A stretch of DNA of 64,000 nucleotides. Source: JAPOUP01 sp026708635 (GTDB lineage: Bacteria > Pseudomonadota > Alphaproteobacteria > Rhodobacterales > Rhodobacteraceae). Below, piece by piece: positions 44,937-54,785 of this stretch; position 1 is the stretch's first letter, and each line of letters starts with the position of its first letter. Made by a program: the position numbers and the translations under genes. Location of the stretch: the NCBI GenBank assembly GCA_965200115.1, contig OZ241336.1:186001-250000 (forward strand). Direction: 5' to 3'. Under the pieces are notes generated by a model that worked only from the letters and a program-made list of their open reading frames with translations, did no database searches and had not been told where the DNA came from.

Positions 44937-45658
44937 TGGATTCACTTCGGGAAGTCTCCCTGGCCCTGGCCTTGGCGCTGCGCCAGCTCACCGACAGGCG
45001 CTTGCTTGGCATGCTGCTGCTGGCATTGGCGATCGCTGCCATGGCGACCGGCCCGTTCCTGCTTATGTTCGCCCTGCTATTCGGCTTCCTCGACCTAATC
45101 CTTCCCGACAGTTTGACGCTGCCCCTGCTGGGGCGCGTCGACTTTCCCGGCATGTTCTCCGACGGGATTTTCAGCGGAACGGCGTGGCTGTTCTGGACCT
45201 ATCTCATTTCACCGCTGGCAGTCGCCATAATCGGCGCACTGCTTGATCCCATCGTAGCCGCCGTGGAGGCCCGCCATTACCCGAACCTGCCTCAGGTACG
45301 GCACCGTGGCCCGTTAGCGACGGTTGGATACGCCATTCGCTTTCTGTTTCTGATGCTTGGCATCAGTCTCGTCGCATGGATCGTCGCATGGTTGACGCCA
45401 GTTCCCGCCAGCGTCGTTTTCGTATTGGCCAGCGGTTATCTGATCTCCCGCGAATACTTCGAAACGGTCGCGGTCCGGCGGGTCTCTGACAAGAACGCCA
45501 AACGTGCCGTCCACGCCCATCTTCCAACCGTCTGGCTCGTCGGCTGTCTGGTCGCGCTCGCGCTCAATTTACCCGCTGTCAACCTGATAGCGCCCATTGT
45601 CGGTGTGGCGGCGTTCACCCACCTGTTCCATCGGCTTCGGCACAGTCGAGCCGATTGA
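44936..45658 (+). CDS. EI24/CysZ-like membrane protein
   Basis: 240 residues, four to six hydrophobic helices: LLGMLLLALAIAAMATGPFL, FWTYLISPLAVAIIGALLD, FLFLMLGISLVAWIVAW and VGCLVALALNLPAVNLIAPI. The segment ASGYLISREYFETVAVRRVS is characteristic of the EI24 domain (EtoposideInduced 2.4/CysZ). CysZ imports sulfate, but these alphaproteobacterial proteins are not proven transporters. Start overlaps the nitroreductase stop by one base. Confidence 0.87.
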   Translation: MDSLREVSLALALALRQLTDRRLLGMLLLALAIAAMATGPFLLMFALLFGFLDLILPDSLTLPLLGRVDFPGMFSDGIFSGTAWLFWTYLISPLAVAIIGALLDPIVAAVEARHYPNLPQVRHRGPLATVGYAIRFLFLMLGISLVAWIVAWLTPVPASVVFVLASGYLISREYFETVAVRRVSDKNAKRAVHAHLPTVWLVGCLVALALNLPAVNLIAPIVGVAAFTHLFHRLRHSRAD

Positions 45659-45908
45659 ACCAGTCAATGTCGCAGAGAGTCACCGCGCCGGAAACAATGA
45701 TACCGGAGATGACGAGCCAGATAAGTATCGCCACAACCGTCACGATTTTCAACCTGCGTCCGAGATCCAGTTCCGCGGGTGCGCCGGGCTGGGTTCCGGG
45801 AACGACCTTTCCCAGGTCTCCCTGTGTCGTCAGCCGCAGCGGTAAAACGACGAACAGCACCACAAACCAGATGACCGCCAGAAGAACCAGAGCGCCGGTG
45901 ATGCCCAT
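45615..45908 (-). CDS. DUF1467 family membrane protein
   Basis: 97 residues with two membrane helices (LVLLAVIWFVVLFVVLPLRL and IVTVVAILIWLVISGIIVSG) and the conserved stretch VPGTQPGAPAELDLGRRL between them. DUF1467 is a family of unknown function commonly next to methylmalonyl-CoA epimerase in alphaproteobacteria. Its ATG overlaps the stop of mce as TGATG; its 3' end overlaps the convergent EI24 gene by 44 bases. Confidence 0.88.
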   Translation of the reverse strand: MGITGALVLLAVIWFVVLFVVLPLRLTTQGDLGKVVPGTQPGAPAELDLGRRLKIVTVVAILIWLVISGIIVSGAVTLCDIDWFNRLDCAEADGTGG

Positions 45909-46312
45909 CAGACCTGCTCAAGCTCGATCAGACAGCCGTTGAAATCCTTGGGGTGGAGAAACAGCACGGGCTTTCCATGGGCCCCGATTCTGGGTTCTTC
46001 GGAGCCCAGAATCCGGGCACCGGCCTCCCGCATCCGGTCTCTGGCCCGGATGATATCTTCCACCTCGTAGCATAGGTGATGCATTCCTCCCGATGGATTC
46101 CTGTCGAGGAATCCCTGAATCGGCGACATCGCTCCAAGCGGGCTCATCAACTCGATCTTGGTGTTCGGCAGCTCGACGAACGCTACCGTCACTCCATGAT
46201 CAGGATGGTCCTGAGGTTCGCTGACCATAGCACCCAAAGAATCGCGGTAAAGCGCCACCGCGGCGGAAAGATCGGGTACGGCGACCGCAACGTGGTTAAG
46301 TCGTCCAATCAT
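45908..46312 (-). CDS. mce: Methylmalonyl-CoA epimerase
   Basis: 134 residues of the VOC superfamily: MIGRLNHVAVAVPDLSAAVA, VAFVELPNTKIELMSPLG, GGMHHLCYEVEDI and GKPVLFLHPKDFNGCLIELE, with metal-binding His and Glu residues in place. It interconverts (2S)- and (2R)-methylmalonyl-CoA between propionyl-CoA carboxylase and the mutase, both encoded further right in this window. Translationally coupled to DUF1467. Confidence 0.95.
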   Translation of the reverse strand: MIGRLNHVAVAVPDLSAAVALYRDSLGAMVSEPQDHPDHGVTVAFVELPNTKIELMSPLGAMSPIQGFLDRNPSGGMHHLCYEVEDIIRARDRMREAGARILGSEEPRIGAHGKPVLFLHPKDFNGCLIELEQV

Positions 46313-46415
46313 GGCGAAAACCTCTCCCCACTTCTCTTCCGTTCGCCGGAACCGACCGGGAACCGGCGTCGCGGGCGGCTTACGGATCGGGCCCGGACGG
46401 GAAACCGCTCCCGGT

Positions 46416-48197
46416 CTATCCGTTTTCCCCCGGAAGAACCCGTAGACCCAGTTCCATTAACTGCTCGCTGGTGGGCTCACTCGGGGCCCCCATCATGAGA
46501 TCCTCACCGCGCTGGTTCATCGGAAACAGCATGACTTCCCGGATGTTCGCCTCGTCGGCCAGCAGCATGACGATCCTGTCTATTCCCGCGGCGCAGCCTC
46601 CGTGTGGCGGCGCCCCATAACTGAATGCGTTGACAAGACCGCCGAAACGTCGCCTGACCTCCTCCTCGCCATAACCGGCGATCTCGAACACGCGGAACAT
46701 GATGTCCTGTCTGTGATTACGGATGGCACCGCTCACCAGCTCGTAGCCATTGCAGGTCAGGTCATACTGGTAGCCGGTGACAGACAACGGATCCCGCTCC
46801 AGTGCCTGCATTCCATCGCGGGGCATCGAGAACGGATTGTGGTCGAAATCGATCCTGCCGGTTTCTCCGTCCTTCCTGAAGATCGGGAAATCGACGATCC
46901 ATGCGAAAGCGAATCTGTCGCGTTCGGTCAACCCAAGTTCGTCGCCGATCACCACTCGCGCCTTCGCCGCGAAGCCCTGGAACGCATCCGGCCGACCGCC
47001 CAGAAAAAAAGCGGCGTCTCCGATACCCAGACCAAGTTGGATGCGGATCGCCTCCGTTCGCTCGGGCCCGATATTTTTCGCCAGTGGTCCGGCCGCCTCC
47101 ATACCCTCCGCGCCCGCGCGCCAGAATATGTACCCCATTCCCGGCAAGCCCTCTTTCTGGGCAAAGGCGTTCATCCGGTCACAGAACTTACGGGAGCCGC
47201 CGCCCGGTGCCGGTATGGCCCGAACCTCCGCGCCTTCCTGCTCCAGAAGCCTGGCGAAGATCGCGAATCCCGAATCCCGGAAATGTTCCGAGACCGTGTG
47301 AATCAGGATTGGATTGCGCAGATCGGGCTTGTCGGTTCCAAATTTACGTATGCATTCATCATAGGGAATCCGCGGCCATTCGGCATCTACCGCGCGGCCG
47401 CCACCGAATTCCTCGAACACGCCGGCGAGAACCGGCTGGATCGTATCGAGCACGTCTTGCTGGGTCACGAAGGACATTTCCAGATCAAGCTGGTAAAAGT
47501 CCGTCGGTGATCGATCGGAGCGGGGATCCTCATCGCGGAAACAGGGCGCGATCTGGAAATACCTATCGTATCCGGCGACCATCATCAACTGTTTGAACAA
47601 TTGGGGCGCCTGGGGCAGGGCGTAGAAGCGGCCCGGCTGCAGGCGGGATGGCACAAGGAAATCCCTGGCGCCCTCCGGTGAAGAGGCGGTGATGATCGGT
47701 GTCTGGTATTCCCGGAACCCCATGTTCCACATCCGCCGCCGGATTGAGGCCACGACATCCGATCTGAGCTTCATGTTACGCTGCATGACCTCACGGCGCA
47801 GATCCAGGAACCGGTAACGAAGACGTGTTTCCTCGGGGTATTCCTGATCTCCGAAAACCATCAGCGGAAGTTCCCCGGCCGCGCCGAGAACCTCCATGTC
47901 GCGGATGAAAACCTCAACCTCTCCGGTCGGGATCTTCGGATTGGTCAGATCAGGGCTACGTTCCCTGACCGCTCCATCCACGCGGATGCACCACTCGCTG
48001 CGTAGCTTCTCAACCCCGGCGAAAGCCGTACTGTCGGGGTCGCAAAGCAACTGGGTCATACCGTAGTGATCGCGCAGATCGATGAACAGAACACCACCAT
48101 GGTCCCGTATCCGATGTACCCATCCTGACAGGCGGACGTCCTCGCCCACATTCCCTCTGCGGAGATCAGCGCAGGTATGGCTGCGATATGCATGCAT
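46416..48197 (-). CDS. aspS: Aspartate-tRNA ligase
   Basis: 593 residues, bacterial-type. Anticodon-binding OB fold SGWVHRIRDHGGVLFIDLRD, class II motif 2 FRDEDPRSDRSPTDFYQLDL, a GAD insertion domain (about 290-420), and motif 3 AAGIDRIVMLLADEANIREV. Charges tRNA-Asp and, in many alphaproteobacteria lacking AsnRS, possibly tRNA-Asn (non-discriminating); that cannot be decided here. Confidence 0.97.
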   Translation of the reverse strand: MHAYRSHTCADLRRGNVGEDVRLSGWVHRIRDHGGVLFIDLRDHYGMTQLLCDPDSTAFAGVEKLRSEWCIRVDGAVRERSPDLTNPKIPTGEVEVFIRDMEVLGAAGELPLMVFGDQEYPEETRLRYRFLDLRREVMQRNMKLRSDVVASIRRRMWNMGFREYQTPIITASSPEGARDFLVPSRLQPGRFYALPQAPQLFKQLMMVAGYDRYFQIAPCFRDEDPRSDRSPTDFYQLDLEMSFVTQQDVLDTIQPVLAGVFEEFGGGRAVDAEWPRIPYDECIRKFGTDKPDLRNPILIHTVSEHFRDSGFAIFARLLEQEGAEVRAIPAPGGGSRKFCDRMNAFAQKEGLPGMGYIFWRAGAEGMEAAGPLAKNIGPERTEAIRIQLGLGIGDAAFFLGGRPDAFQGFAAKARVVIGDELGLTERDRFAFAWIVDFPIFRKDGETGRIDFDHNPFSMPRDGMQALERDPLSVTGYQYDLTCNGYELVSGAIRNHRQDIMFRVFEIAGYGEEEVRRRFGGLVNAFSYGAPPHGGCAAGIDRIVMLLADEANIREVMLFPMNQRGEDLMMGAPSEPTSEQLMELGLRVLPGENG

Positions 48198-48428
48198 CTG
48201 GAGGTTCCTCCCGGGATGGATTCAAAGTCCCGGCGATACACATTGCCGGTTTCGTTGTGTCAAGTGGGATCCGTCGTCCGGTGAAGCCAGGGTTGCCGTC
48301 TTCTCGCGCGAATCTGGACAGCATGCGTTCAGTTTGGCAAACTCCGGGCGATTTTACCACCTGTTTAGTCCGTGGACGCGCGCCGTGAGCGTGAGGGGCG
48401 TCCAAGCGGACCGAGGGAGAACGGTATT

Positions 48429-49640
48429 ATGTGGGAAAAGCTGTTTGACCATATGCTGCGGACCATCATGCAGACGGGCAGTTTTGAGATGACCATGCCA
48501 AGCGGTGTCCGACGCTCATACGGTGATGGCTCCGGAGTGACCGTGAGGGCCCATATCCATGATATCGCAACTCTGCGGAAGATCCTGATAAGCCCGGAAA
48601 TTGGTCTTGGCGAGGCCTACATGGAGGGCAATCTGAGCATCGAGGGCGACGACATACGCGGACTCCTTTCGGTCATTGTGGCGAATGTGGGTCAGGACCA
48701 TTCCACTGGTTGGCAGAAGTTCCTGGCAAATTGGAGAAAATTCAAGCGCAGGGCCCTTCAGTACAACCCGGTGGGAACGGCCCAGCGTAACGTCGCGCAT
48801 CACTATGACCTGTCAGGAGAACTGTACAACCTTTTTCTGGACTCGGACAGGCAATATTCCTGCGCTTATTTCCGGGCTCCGGGCGACAGCCTTGAGGATG
48901 CCCAGAAAGGGAAAAAAACGCATATCGCCTCCAAACTCCTGATCGAGCCGGGAATGCGGGTCCTCGATATAGGCTGCGGCTGGGGAGGGATGGGCCTGAC
49001 GCTCGCCCGGGACTTTGGCGCCCGGGTGGTCGGCGTAACCCTTTCAGAGGAGCAGCACAAGGTTGCGCGGTCCCGCGCGGAAGCCGAAAGCCTCTCGGAC
49101 ATGGTCGAATTCCGCCTGATGGATTACCGAAACGTTAACGAAACTTTCGACCGCATCGTCAGCGTCGGCATGTTCGAACACGTCGGCGCACCCCATTATA
49201 ACGAGTATTTCCAACATGTTCGGGACAGGATGACCGAGGATGGCATCGCGCTGATACATTCGATCGGGCGCTCGACCCCGCCGGGCACGACAAGTCCCTG
49301 GATCCTCAAGTACATTTTTCCCGGAGGTTACATTCCTTCGATTTCCGAGGTGATGCAGGCCGTGGAGAACCAGAACCTCTGGCCCACCGACATCGAAATC
49401 TGGCGCCTGCATTACGCCGAGACGCTGCGCCACTGGTACGATCGGTTCATGGCGAATATCGAACAGGTCAAGTCCCTTTATGACGAACGGTTCTGCCGCA
49501 TGTGGCGGTTCTACCTTGCCGCGGCGGAGATGACGTTCCGTCACAATCGGCAGTTCGTGTTCCAGTTACAGCTTTCGCGCAGGCAGGATGCGGTTCCGCT
49601 TACCCGGGACTATCTCTACGGCATGAACCGGCAGACGTGA
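48429..49640 (+). CDS. cfa: Cyclopropane-fatty-acyl-phospholipid synthase
   Basis: 403 residues. SAM-binding motif VLDIGCGWGGMGLTLARDFG with GVTLSEEQHKVARSRAEAE, then MDYRNVNETFDRIVSVGMFE and FEHVGAPHYNEYFQ. N-terminal lipid-binding domain includes ISPEIGLGEAYMEGNLSIEG. It methylenates unsaturated acyl chains of membrane lipids. The ATG at 48429 follows GAGGGAGA; an in-frame start 19 codons earlier has no homology. It is divergent from aspS. Confidence 0.95.
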   Translation: MWEKLFDHMLRTIMQTGSFEMTMPSGVRRSYGDGSGVTVRAHIHDIATLRKILISPEIGLGEAYMEGNLSIEGDDIRGLLSVIVANVGQDHSTGWQKFLANWRKFKRRALQYNPVGTAQRNVAHHYDLSGELYNLFLDSDRQYSCAYFRAPGDSLEDAQKGKKTHIASKLLIEPGMRVLDIGCGWGGMGLTLARDFGARVVGVTLSEEQHKVARSRAEAESLSDMVEFRLMDYRNVNETFDRIVSVGMFEHVGAPHYNEYFQHVRDRMTEDGIALIHSIGRSTPPGTTSPWILKYIFPGGYIPSISEVMQAVENQNLWPTDIEIWRLHYAETLRHWYDRFMANIEQVKSLYDERFCRMWRFYLAAAEMTFRHNRQFVFQLQLSRRQDAVPLTRDYLYGMNRQT

Positions 49641-49722
49641 CGGGTCACGGGACCGCGGGAGAATCCGTGTTGCGGCGATGCATGTAAACGGCGGCTTCAA
49701 GCGCCCGCCAAAGGTGGGCGCC

Positions 49723-50403
49723 TCAGGCAACGCCCTTTCGGATCTCCTCCCAGGCTCCGTTCAGGTCCGCAAGCCTCTTTCCGGCGAGTTTCACCGCCTC
49801 CTCCGGTAGGCCGCGCGCCGTGAGGGCGTCGGGATGGCTCTCCCGGACCTGGGACTGCCAGACCTTTCGAACCTCATCGAGAGGCATTTCGGGGGTAACG
49901 CCCAGAACATCGTATGGATCGGCGTCGGCACCCGCCACGAATCGCGCGCGCATCTGACGGAATCGCCGCCCGTCCAGCTCGAATATCCGGGCCACTTGGG
50001 CAAGGAACCCCTCTTCGTTCGGATGGTAATCGCCATCGGCGACCGCTATGTGGAACAGGCCTTCCATGAGGTCGTCGAGCACCCGGGATCCGGGACGGAA
50101 CATCTTTCTGATCCGCCTGGCGTATGCATCAAAGCCGGCGACGTCCTGACGGGCGAGGTCGAACACACGGGCGGCCTGCACCTCGTCCTCCGGCGCGATA
50201 TGAAAAACCTCGCGAAACGCGGCCACTTCATCGCGCGTCACGCGCCCATCCGCTTTCGCCATCTTCGCCCCGAGGGCGATGACAGCTATAGTGAACGCGA
50301 CCGAGCGTTCCGGTGAACCGCGCAGACGGTCGAAAACAGCGCTGAGGCTTTCGCCAGCTGCGAGCGAGGAAATGACCTCGGCGATACGGCTCCATATCGA
50401 CAT
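49723..50403 (-). CDS. TerB-J-domain (DjlA-like) protein
   Basis: 226 residues. A TerB-like helical domain (about 25-145) has AVIALGAKMAKADGRVTRDE and GLFHIAVADGDYHPNEEGFL, whose acidic DGxxxxxE pattern is the metal-binding signature. A C-terminal J-domain (about 165-225) has DPYDVLGVTPEMPLDEVRK and the HPD tripeptide in ESHPDALTA. It should act as a DnaK co-chaperone. No N-terminal membrane helix of the DjlA type is seen, so it is probably soluble. Confidence 0.92.
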   Translation of the reverse strand: MSIWSRIAEVISSLAAGESLSAVFDRLRGSPERSVAFTIAVIALGAKMAKADGRVTRDEVAAFREVFHIAPEDEVQAARVFDLARQDVAGFDAYARRIRKMFRPGSRVLDDLMEGLFHIAVADGDYHPNEEGFLAQVARIFELDGRRFRQMRARFVAGADADPYDVLGVTPEMPLDEVRKVWQSQVRESHPDALTARGLPEEAVKLAGKRLADLNGAWEEIRKGVA

Positions 50404-50815
50404 GGCGGGACGTTAGCCCGGATCGCGGGAAATGTCGCCCGGAATCATGGTGGCTCGGCGAATTCCGGTAATCATGTCCATACCCCGCGATTGAGTCGAT
50501 CCGTCACGAATGGATGACCGGTACGTTTCAGGGCGGAGTCTCACAAGCCATTCCCCGACATTGGACGTTTCCGACCGAACCGTGCGGCCCGGTGTGATCT
50601 TCCGCAGATGCCCCAAACCCAAATTTCACGGCATTGTCCCGGTTGAACCCTCCGAACCGCAAACCATGCCGCCTCACCGCTTTCGGTCTCCGGTAAATCC
50701 CTCCGCGGTCGCGCGCGCGGGGCCCGAGCCTCCGAACGAGGTTTACGGCGAATACGTGTTGCGGCCTCGATGATACCGTTTTTACTGCTGGACCTGGATC
50801 GGGTATGGTGCCGTC
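50404..50815. other. Spacer without a supported gene
   Basis: 412 bases between divergent genes. No frame with a recognisable motif; promoters for both neighbours presumably lie here. Confidence 0.4.
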
Positions 50816-51709
50816 ATGAACCGGTCCAATCAATCGCTCTTTGTCGCCGTCGATGGAGGCGGAAGCGCGACGAGAGCCCGAATTTTCGACCGGTGCGGCA
50901 ATCCGCTATCGGACGCGGCGGCCGGTCCCGCGAATCCATCCACCAATCGCGAAGCCGCATTCAGGAACATCCGCGATGCGGTCGAGCTGGCATATGCGGG
51001 CACTGATCTCACGGGACACGACAGAAGAGCGGACGCCATCTGCCTCGCACTCGCGGGAGTGGAGGTCTTCGACGCAATCGACCGACTGCGCGAACAGCTT
51101 GAATTTGCCCATGTCTCGATACATTCCGACACTGACGCAACCGTGGCCGGGGCGCTCGGTTCCTCGGATGGCATCGTTGCCGGCATCGGAACAGGATCAT
51201 TCTTCGTCTCCAGGACCAACGGGTCAAATCACGTCGTCGGTGGACACGGCTTCCAGATTTCCGACGAATGCAGCGGTGCCTGGCTCGGACGCAAGCTGCT
51301 GAGCTGGACGGTCAGGGCTCATGACGGAATGTGTGAGCGAACCCCGCTTGTCGACAGAACACTCAAGCGGTTCGGGGATTCGCTCAGGGACCTTGTGGTG
51401 TTTTCGCTCGATGCCGGCCAGGGGGATTTCGCCGGGCTTGCGCCGCTGGTCACCGAAGCCGCCGATGACGGCGACCCGTTGGCGATCCGCATCCTGGATG
51501 AGGCAACCGACAAACTCTGCGGCATACTCGACTTCCTGAACGCGAGGTCTGTCGGAGTGATCTGCATAACCGGAGGACTCGGGCCGACCTACCGTTCGCT
51601 GGTGTCCGGGAAATACGGTGAGTTTCTGGTTGATCCCGTCGGCGACGCGCTGGACGGCGCATTTGATCTTCTGGTTCGGGACATGAAACAGGCAACCCAT
51701 GGTTTATGA
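50816..51709 (+). CDS. BadF/BadG-type ATPase, likely GlcNAc kinase
   Basis: 297 residues of the sugar-kinase/Hsp70 fold. Phosphate-1 motif FVAVDGGGSATRARIFDRCG, AAGPANPSTNREAAFRNIRD, phosphate-2 GSSDGIVAGIGTGSFFVSR and adenosine loop GVICITGGLGPTYRSLVSG. Members include N-acetylglucosamine kinases. The nagA two genes downstream supports that role. The stop overlaps a GntR-type gene remnant by 11 bases. Confidence 0.87.
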   Translation: MNRSNQSLFVAVDGGGSATRARIFDRCGNPLSDAAAGPANPSTNREAAFRNIRDAVELAYAGTDLTGHDRRADAICLALAGVEVFDAIDRLREQLEFAHVSIHSDTDATVAGALGSSDGIVAGIGTGSFFVSRTNGSNHVVGGHGFQISDECSGAWLGRKLLSWTVRAHDGMCERTPLVDRTLKRFGDSLRDLVVFSLDAGQGDFAGLAPLVTEAADDGDPLAIRILDEATDKLCGILDFLNARSVGVICITGGLGPTYRSLVSGKYGEFLVDPVGDALDGAFDLLVRDMKQATHGL

Positions 51710-52144
51710 GGACTTCCTCGATCCGCAGGTGTGGCTGGAAGATAATGGCGGCCCGCGCCATCTCCAACTGAAGCGGCGCCCCGAAACAGCAGTTTCCGAG
51801 CGCGTTTTGCCGTCGGGACTGATGCCGACGCGTCATGAAGACCGTCACCGGTCCCGCCGCGAAATCGGTAAATCGCGGGGCCGCGAGGCGGCGGGGGCGA
51901 ATTTGTCCGCGACGGGCAGAGATTGCGCCGCAGGTTCAGATGGGTGCCGACACTCCCCCTGCCGCACGGGCGGCCGCACCGCATTGCCCCGTACTGACCG
52001 GAATTCCGCCGTCGTGGCCGAAGGGCCCCGTGCAGGCCGGCACGCCCCGGATCGGCGGGGATCCTTCGAGTCGAACGTAGCCATGTCGCGGAGCGTGACC
52101 CGCCCGAATGCATTCCATCATCAAGGCATGCGGAAGGAGCCGGC
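51699..52144 (+). pseudogene. GntR-family regulator (NagR-like), decayed
   Basis: The first 45 codons (start ATG 51699) match the N-terminus of GntR regulators: GPRHLQLKRRPETAVSERVL then PSGLMPT, where a functional protein continues with a PPERELA-type helix and recognition helix. After about 51835 no frame carries the recognition helix, wing or UTRA domain, though the DNA up to nagA (about 310 bases) is still there without a coherent frame. Position between the kinase and nagA fits a former NagR repressor. Loss would leave the operon without its local regulator. Confidence 0.7.
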
Positions 52145-53281
52145 ATGACGACATTCGCATTCGCGGGGGCCAGCGTCTTCGACGGCAGGACACTGCATGA
52201 CGATCGGGCGCTGCTAGTCGCCGACGGCAAGCCGGCCGGAATTGTGCCATTGAAAGACATTCCCCGGCACGCCACCGTCAGGGATCTCGACGGCGGGACG
52301 GTTGTTCCCGGCCTCGTGGACCTTCAGGTCAATGGCGGCGGGGGAATTCTCTTCAACGATGAAACATCGGTCGACGGCCTCAAGGTGATTTCCGCGGCGC
52401 ACCGTTCCCTAGGCACCGAGGTCATCCTGCCGACGTTGATCACGGATACACCGGAACGTACCGAGGCGGCCGTCAAAGCCGCAATCAATGCCGTGGAAGC
52501 CGGTGTACCGGGTATCGCGGGGCTTCATTTGGAAGGACCGCATCTGTCGCCGCGGCGATCAGGTGCCCATGACCCCCAACTCATGCGTCCGATGGAATCA
52601 AGGGATGAGGACATGCTCGTCCTGGCGGCGGGGCAACTGCCGAATCTCATGGTAACCGTCGCCCCGGAAAGCGTCAGGCCAGAGCAGATCGCACGCCTGT
52701 CCCGGGAAGGTGTCGTCGTATCGCTGGGCCACACGAACTGTTCGCACTCTGACGCGCTCGCCGCGTTCAGGGCGGGGGCAAGGTGCGTTACGCACCTATT
52801 CAACGCAATGAGCCAATTGGAAAGCCGTGCGCCCGGCCTTGTCGGAGCGGCGCTGACCGCGCCCGGCATCGCCGCGGGAATCATTGCCGACGGCATCCAT
52901 GTCGCGCCCGCCTCGATTCAGTTGGCTGTAAGGGCAAGGGGGCACCAAGGCATGTTTCTTGTGACCGACGCGATGGCCACGGCCGGATCGGACATCCGTG
53001 AATTCAGGCTCAACAATCGTCGGGTCGTTCGCTCCGCAAAACGATTGACGATGGAGGACGGCACCCTCGCCGGGGCTGACCTGGACCTGCCGACCGCGAT
53101 CGGAATAATGGTCAAGGATGTCGGCCTCGACCTGGAGGCGACATTGCGCATGGCAACCGTGGAACCGGCCTCTCTGCTGAGGCCGCAAACTTTCCCGCTT
53201 CCGATTCAGCCTGGACGGCCGGTCAGCCTGATGCACCTCTCGAGCGGATTCAGGGCAACGCGGCTCGCATTCGGCGAATAG
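52145..53281 (+). CDS. nagA: N-acetylglucosamine-6-phosphate deacetylase
   Basis: 378 residues of the amidohydrolase superfamily. VVPGLVDLQVNGGGGILFND, the metal ligand Glu in GLHLEGPHLSP, His residues in VVSLGHTNCSHSDAL and RCVTHLFNAMSQL, ADGIHVAP for substrate, and catalytic Asp in LVTDAMATAG. It removes acetate from GlcNAc-6-P to give GlcN-6-P. No nagB is present in the window. With the upstream kinase it makes a GlcNAc/peptidoglycan-amino-sugar salvage pair. Confidence 0.95.
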   Translation: MTTFAFAGASVFDGRTLHDDRALLVADGKPAGIVPLKDIPRHATVRDLDGGTVVPGLVDLQVNGGGGILFNDETSVDGLKVISAAHRSLGTEVILPTLITDTPERTEAAVKAAINAVEAGVPGIAGLHLEGPHLSPRRSGAHDPQLMRPMESRDEDMLVLAAGQLPNLMVTVAPESVRPEQIARLSREGVVVSLGHTNCSHSDALAAFRAGARCVTHLFNAMSQLESRAPGLVGAALTAPGIAAGIIADGIHVAPASIQLAVRARGHQGMFLVTDAMATAGSDIREFRLNNRRVVRSAKRLTMEDGTLAGADLDLPTAIGIMVKDVGLDLEATLRMATVEPASLLRPQTFPLPIQPGRPVSLMHLSSGFRATRLAFGE

Positions 53282-53583
53282 GGCCTCCCCACGATGACCC
53301 CACGGCGCAAAGCCAGTCGACGGCGGGACGGTGGGCTGTGACGGCGTCGGTCTTCAGGCCACGGGATAGCGAGGCCATTGATGCACTGCGCAGGAGAAGC
53401 GGCCATTCCGCCAGAGCACCCGCGATCAGTCCTCCGATCCGGTCATGCGGTGGGGAGGGCGGATCACGCAGGTAATACGGTCGAATTCAGTTCGCCGGGT
53501 ATGGTTGTCGGCCAAACGGTCTTGAATTAAGAGCCGGCGGCACCATCTCAGACGGACGTATAAGCAAACCGTGTTGTCGAATC
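53282..53583. other. Spacer without a supported gene
   Basis: About 300 bases between nagA and nhaA, both plus-strand. No credible frame, hairpin or promoter motif stands out. Confidence 0.4.
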
Positions 53584-54762
53584 ATGTCGTCACCTACCGT
53601 AGTCCGCAACTTCTCTCCAGACGCGATAGGCGGCATTGTCCTCATGCTGTCCGTGGTCGCGGCCCTGCTGCTCGCCAATTCAGCGCTCGAGCCCCTCTAC
53701 AGTCTGACGCTTGACTCGACACTTACGGTGGCCATCGCAGGCACCGGGATCCAGAAACCGCTGGTCCTATGGATAAACGACGGCCTGATGGCCGTATTCT
53801 TCTTCCTGATCGGTCTCGAGCTGAAACGTGAGCTTCTGGAGGGAAATCTCAGGAATCCACGCGATGTCGTGCTGCCGGGAGCGGCCGCCGTCGGCGGCAT
53901 GGCCATCCCCGCCCTGGTGTTCCTGTCGCTCAACGCCGGCACGGACGCGGCGCGGGGCTGGGCCATCCCGGCGGCCACGGACATCGCATTCGCCCTGGGC
54001 GTGCTGGCGCTCGCGGCCAGCCGCGTGCCGCCGTCACTGAAAGTGTTCCTTCTAACACTCGCGATCCTCGACGACCTCGGCGCGATCCTGATCATAGCGA
54101 TCTTCTACACCGCCGAACTGAAAGTCTCGTATCTCGGTCTCGCCATCATACCCCTGGCGGCGATGCTGCTGCGTGCCCAGCTGGGCGCGAGACGCATGGC
54201 TCCGACGCTAATGCTTGGCGCCGTCCTATGGGTGCTGATGCTCAAGTCAGGAGTGCATGCGACCCTTGCCGGCGTGATCACCGCTTTCTGCATACCTTTG
54301 ACCGACAGATCCGGGAAATCGCCCCTCCACTCCCTCGAGAACGGACTTTCGCCATATGTCCTGTACTTCATCGTTCCGGTGTTCGCCCTGGCGAATGCGG
54401 GCGTGATCCTGGATGGACTGTCACTGGCTGATCTTTTCGCGCCGCTTCCGCTGGGCATTGCCGCCGGCCTCGTTATCGGCAAGCAGGTGGGCGTGTTCGG
54501 TTTTACCTATCTATTTGTCCGCCTGGGGATCTCCTCGATGCCGACCGGAGCGAACTGGCTGCAGATCTACGGGGTCGCGTGTCTCGCGGGAATCGGTTTC
54601 ACCATGTCACTGTTCATCGGCTCGCTCAGTTACGACGATCCGACCATGATGAACGCGGTACGTCTCGGCGTGCTCAGCGGCTCGGCGGTCTCTGCGGTAT
54701 TGGGATACGCGGCGCTTATGCTCGCCGGACCGTCAGGGAAGCACGCCCCGTCCCAGGCGTAG
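53584..54762 (+). CDS. nhaA: Na+/H+ antiporter NhaA
   Basis: 392 residues, about 12 membrane helices. The ion-binding aspartate pair is in LTLAILDDLGAILIIAIFYT, and family segments LWINDGLMAVFFFLIGLELK, GWAIPAATDIAFALGVLAL and GIGFTMSLFIGSLSY are present. Exchanges sodium for protons in pH and salt homeostasis, in line with a saline habitat. Confidence 0.97.
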   Translation: MSSPTVVRNFSPDAIGGIVLMLSVVAALLLANSALEPLYSLTLDSTLTVAIAGTGIQKPLVLWINDGLMAVFFFLIGLELKRELLEGNLRNPRDVVLPGAAAVGGMAIPALVFLSLNAGTDAARGWAIPAATDIAFALGVLALAASRVPPSLKVFLLTLAILDDLGAILIIAIFYTAELKVSYLGLAIIPLAAMLLRAQLGARRMAPTLMLGAVLWVLMLKSGVHATLAGVITAFCIPLTDRSGKSPLHSLENGLSPYVLYFIVPVFALANAGVILDGLSLADLFAPLPLGIAAGLVIGKQVGVFGFTYLFVRLGISSMPTGANWLQIYGVACLAGIGFTMSLFIGSLSYDDPTMMNAVRLGVLSGSAVSAVLGYAALMLAGPSGKHAPSQA

Positions 54763-54785
54763 GGATACCGCCCGCATAAACCGGA

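Noticed and set aside
46602..47510. 302-codon plus-strand frame opposite aspS
   Set aside because: Antisense shadow of a clear aspartyl-tRNA synthetase; no motif.
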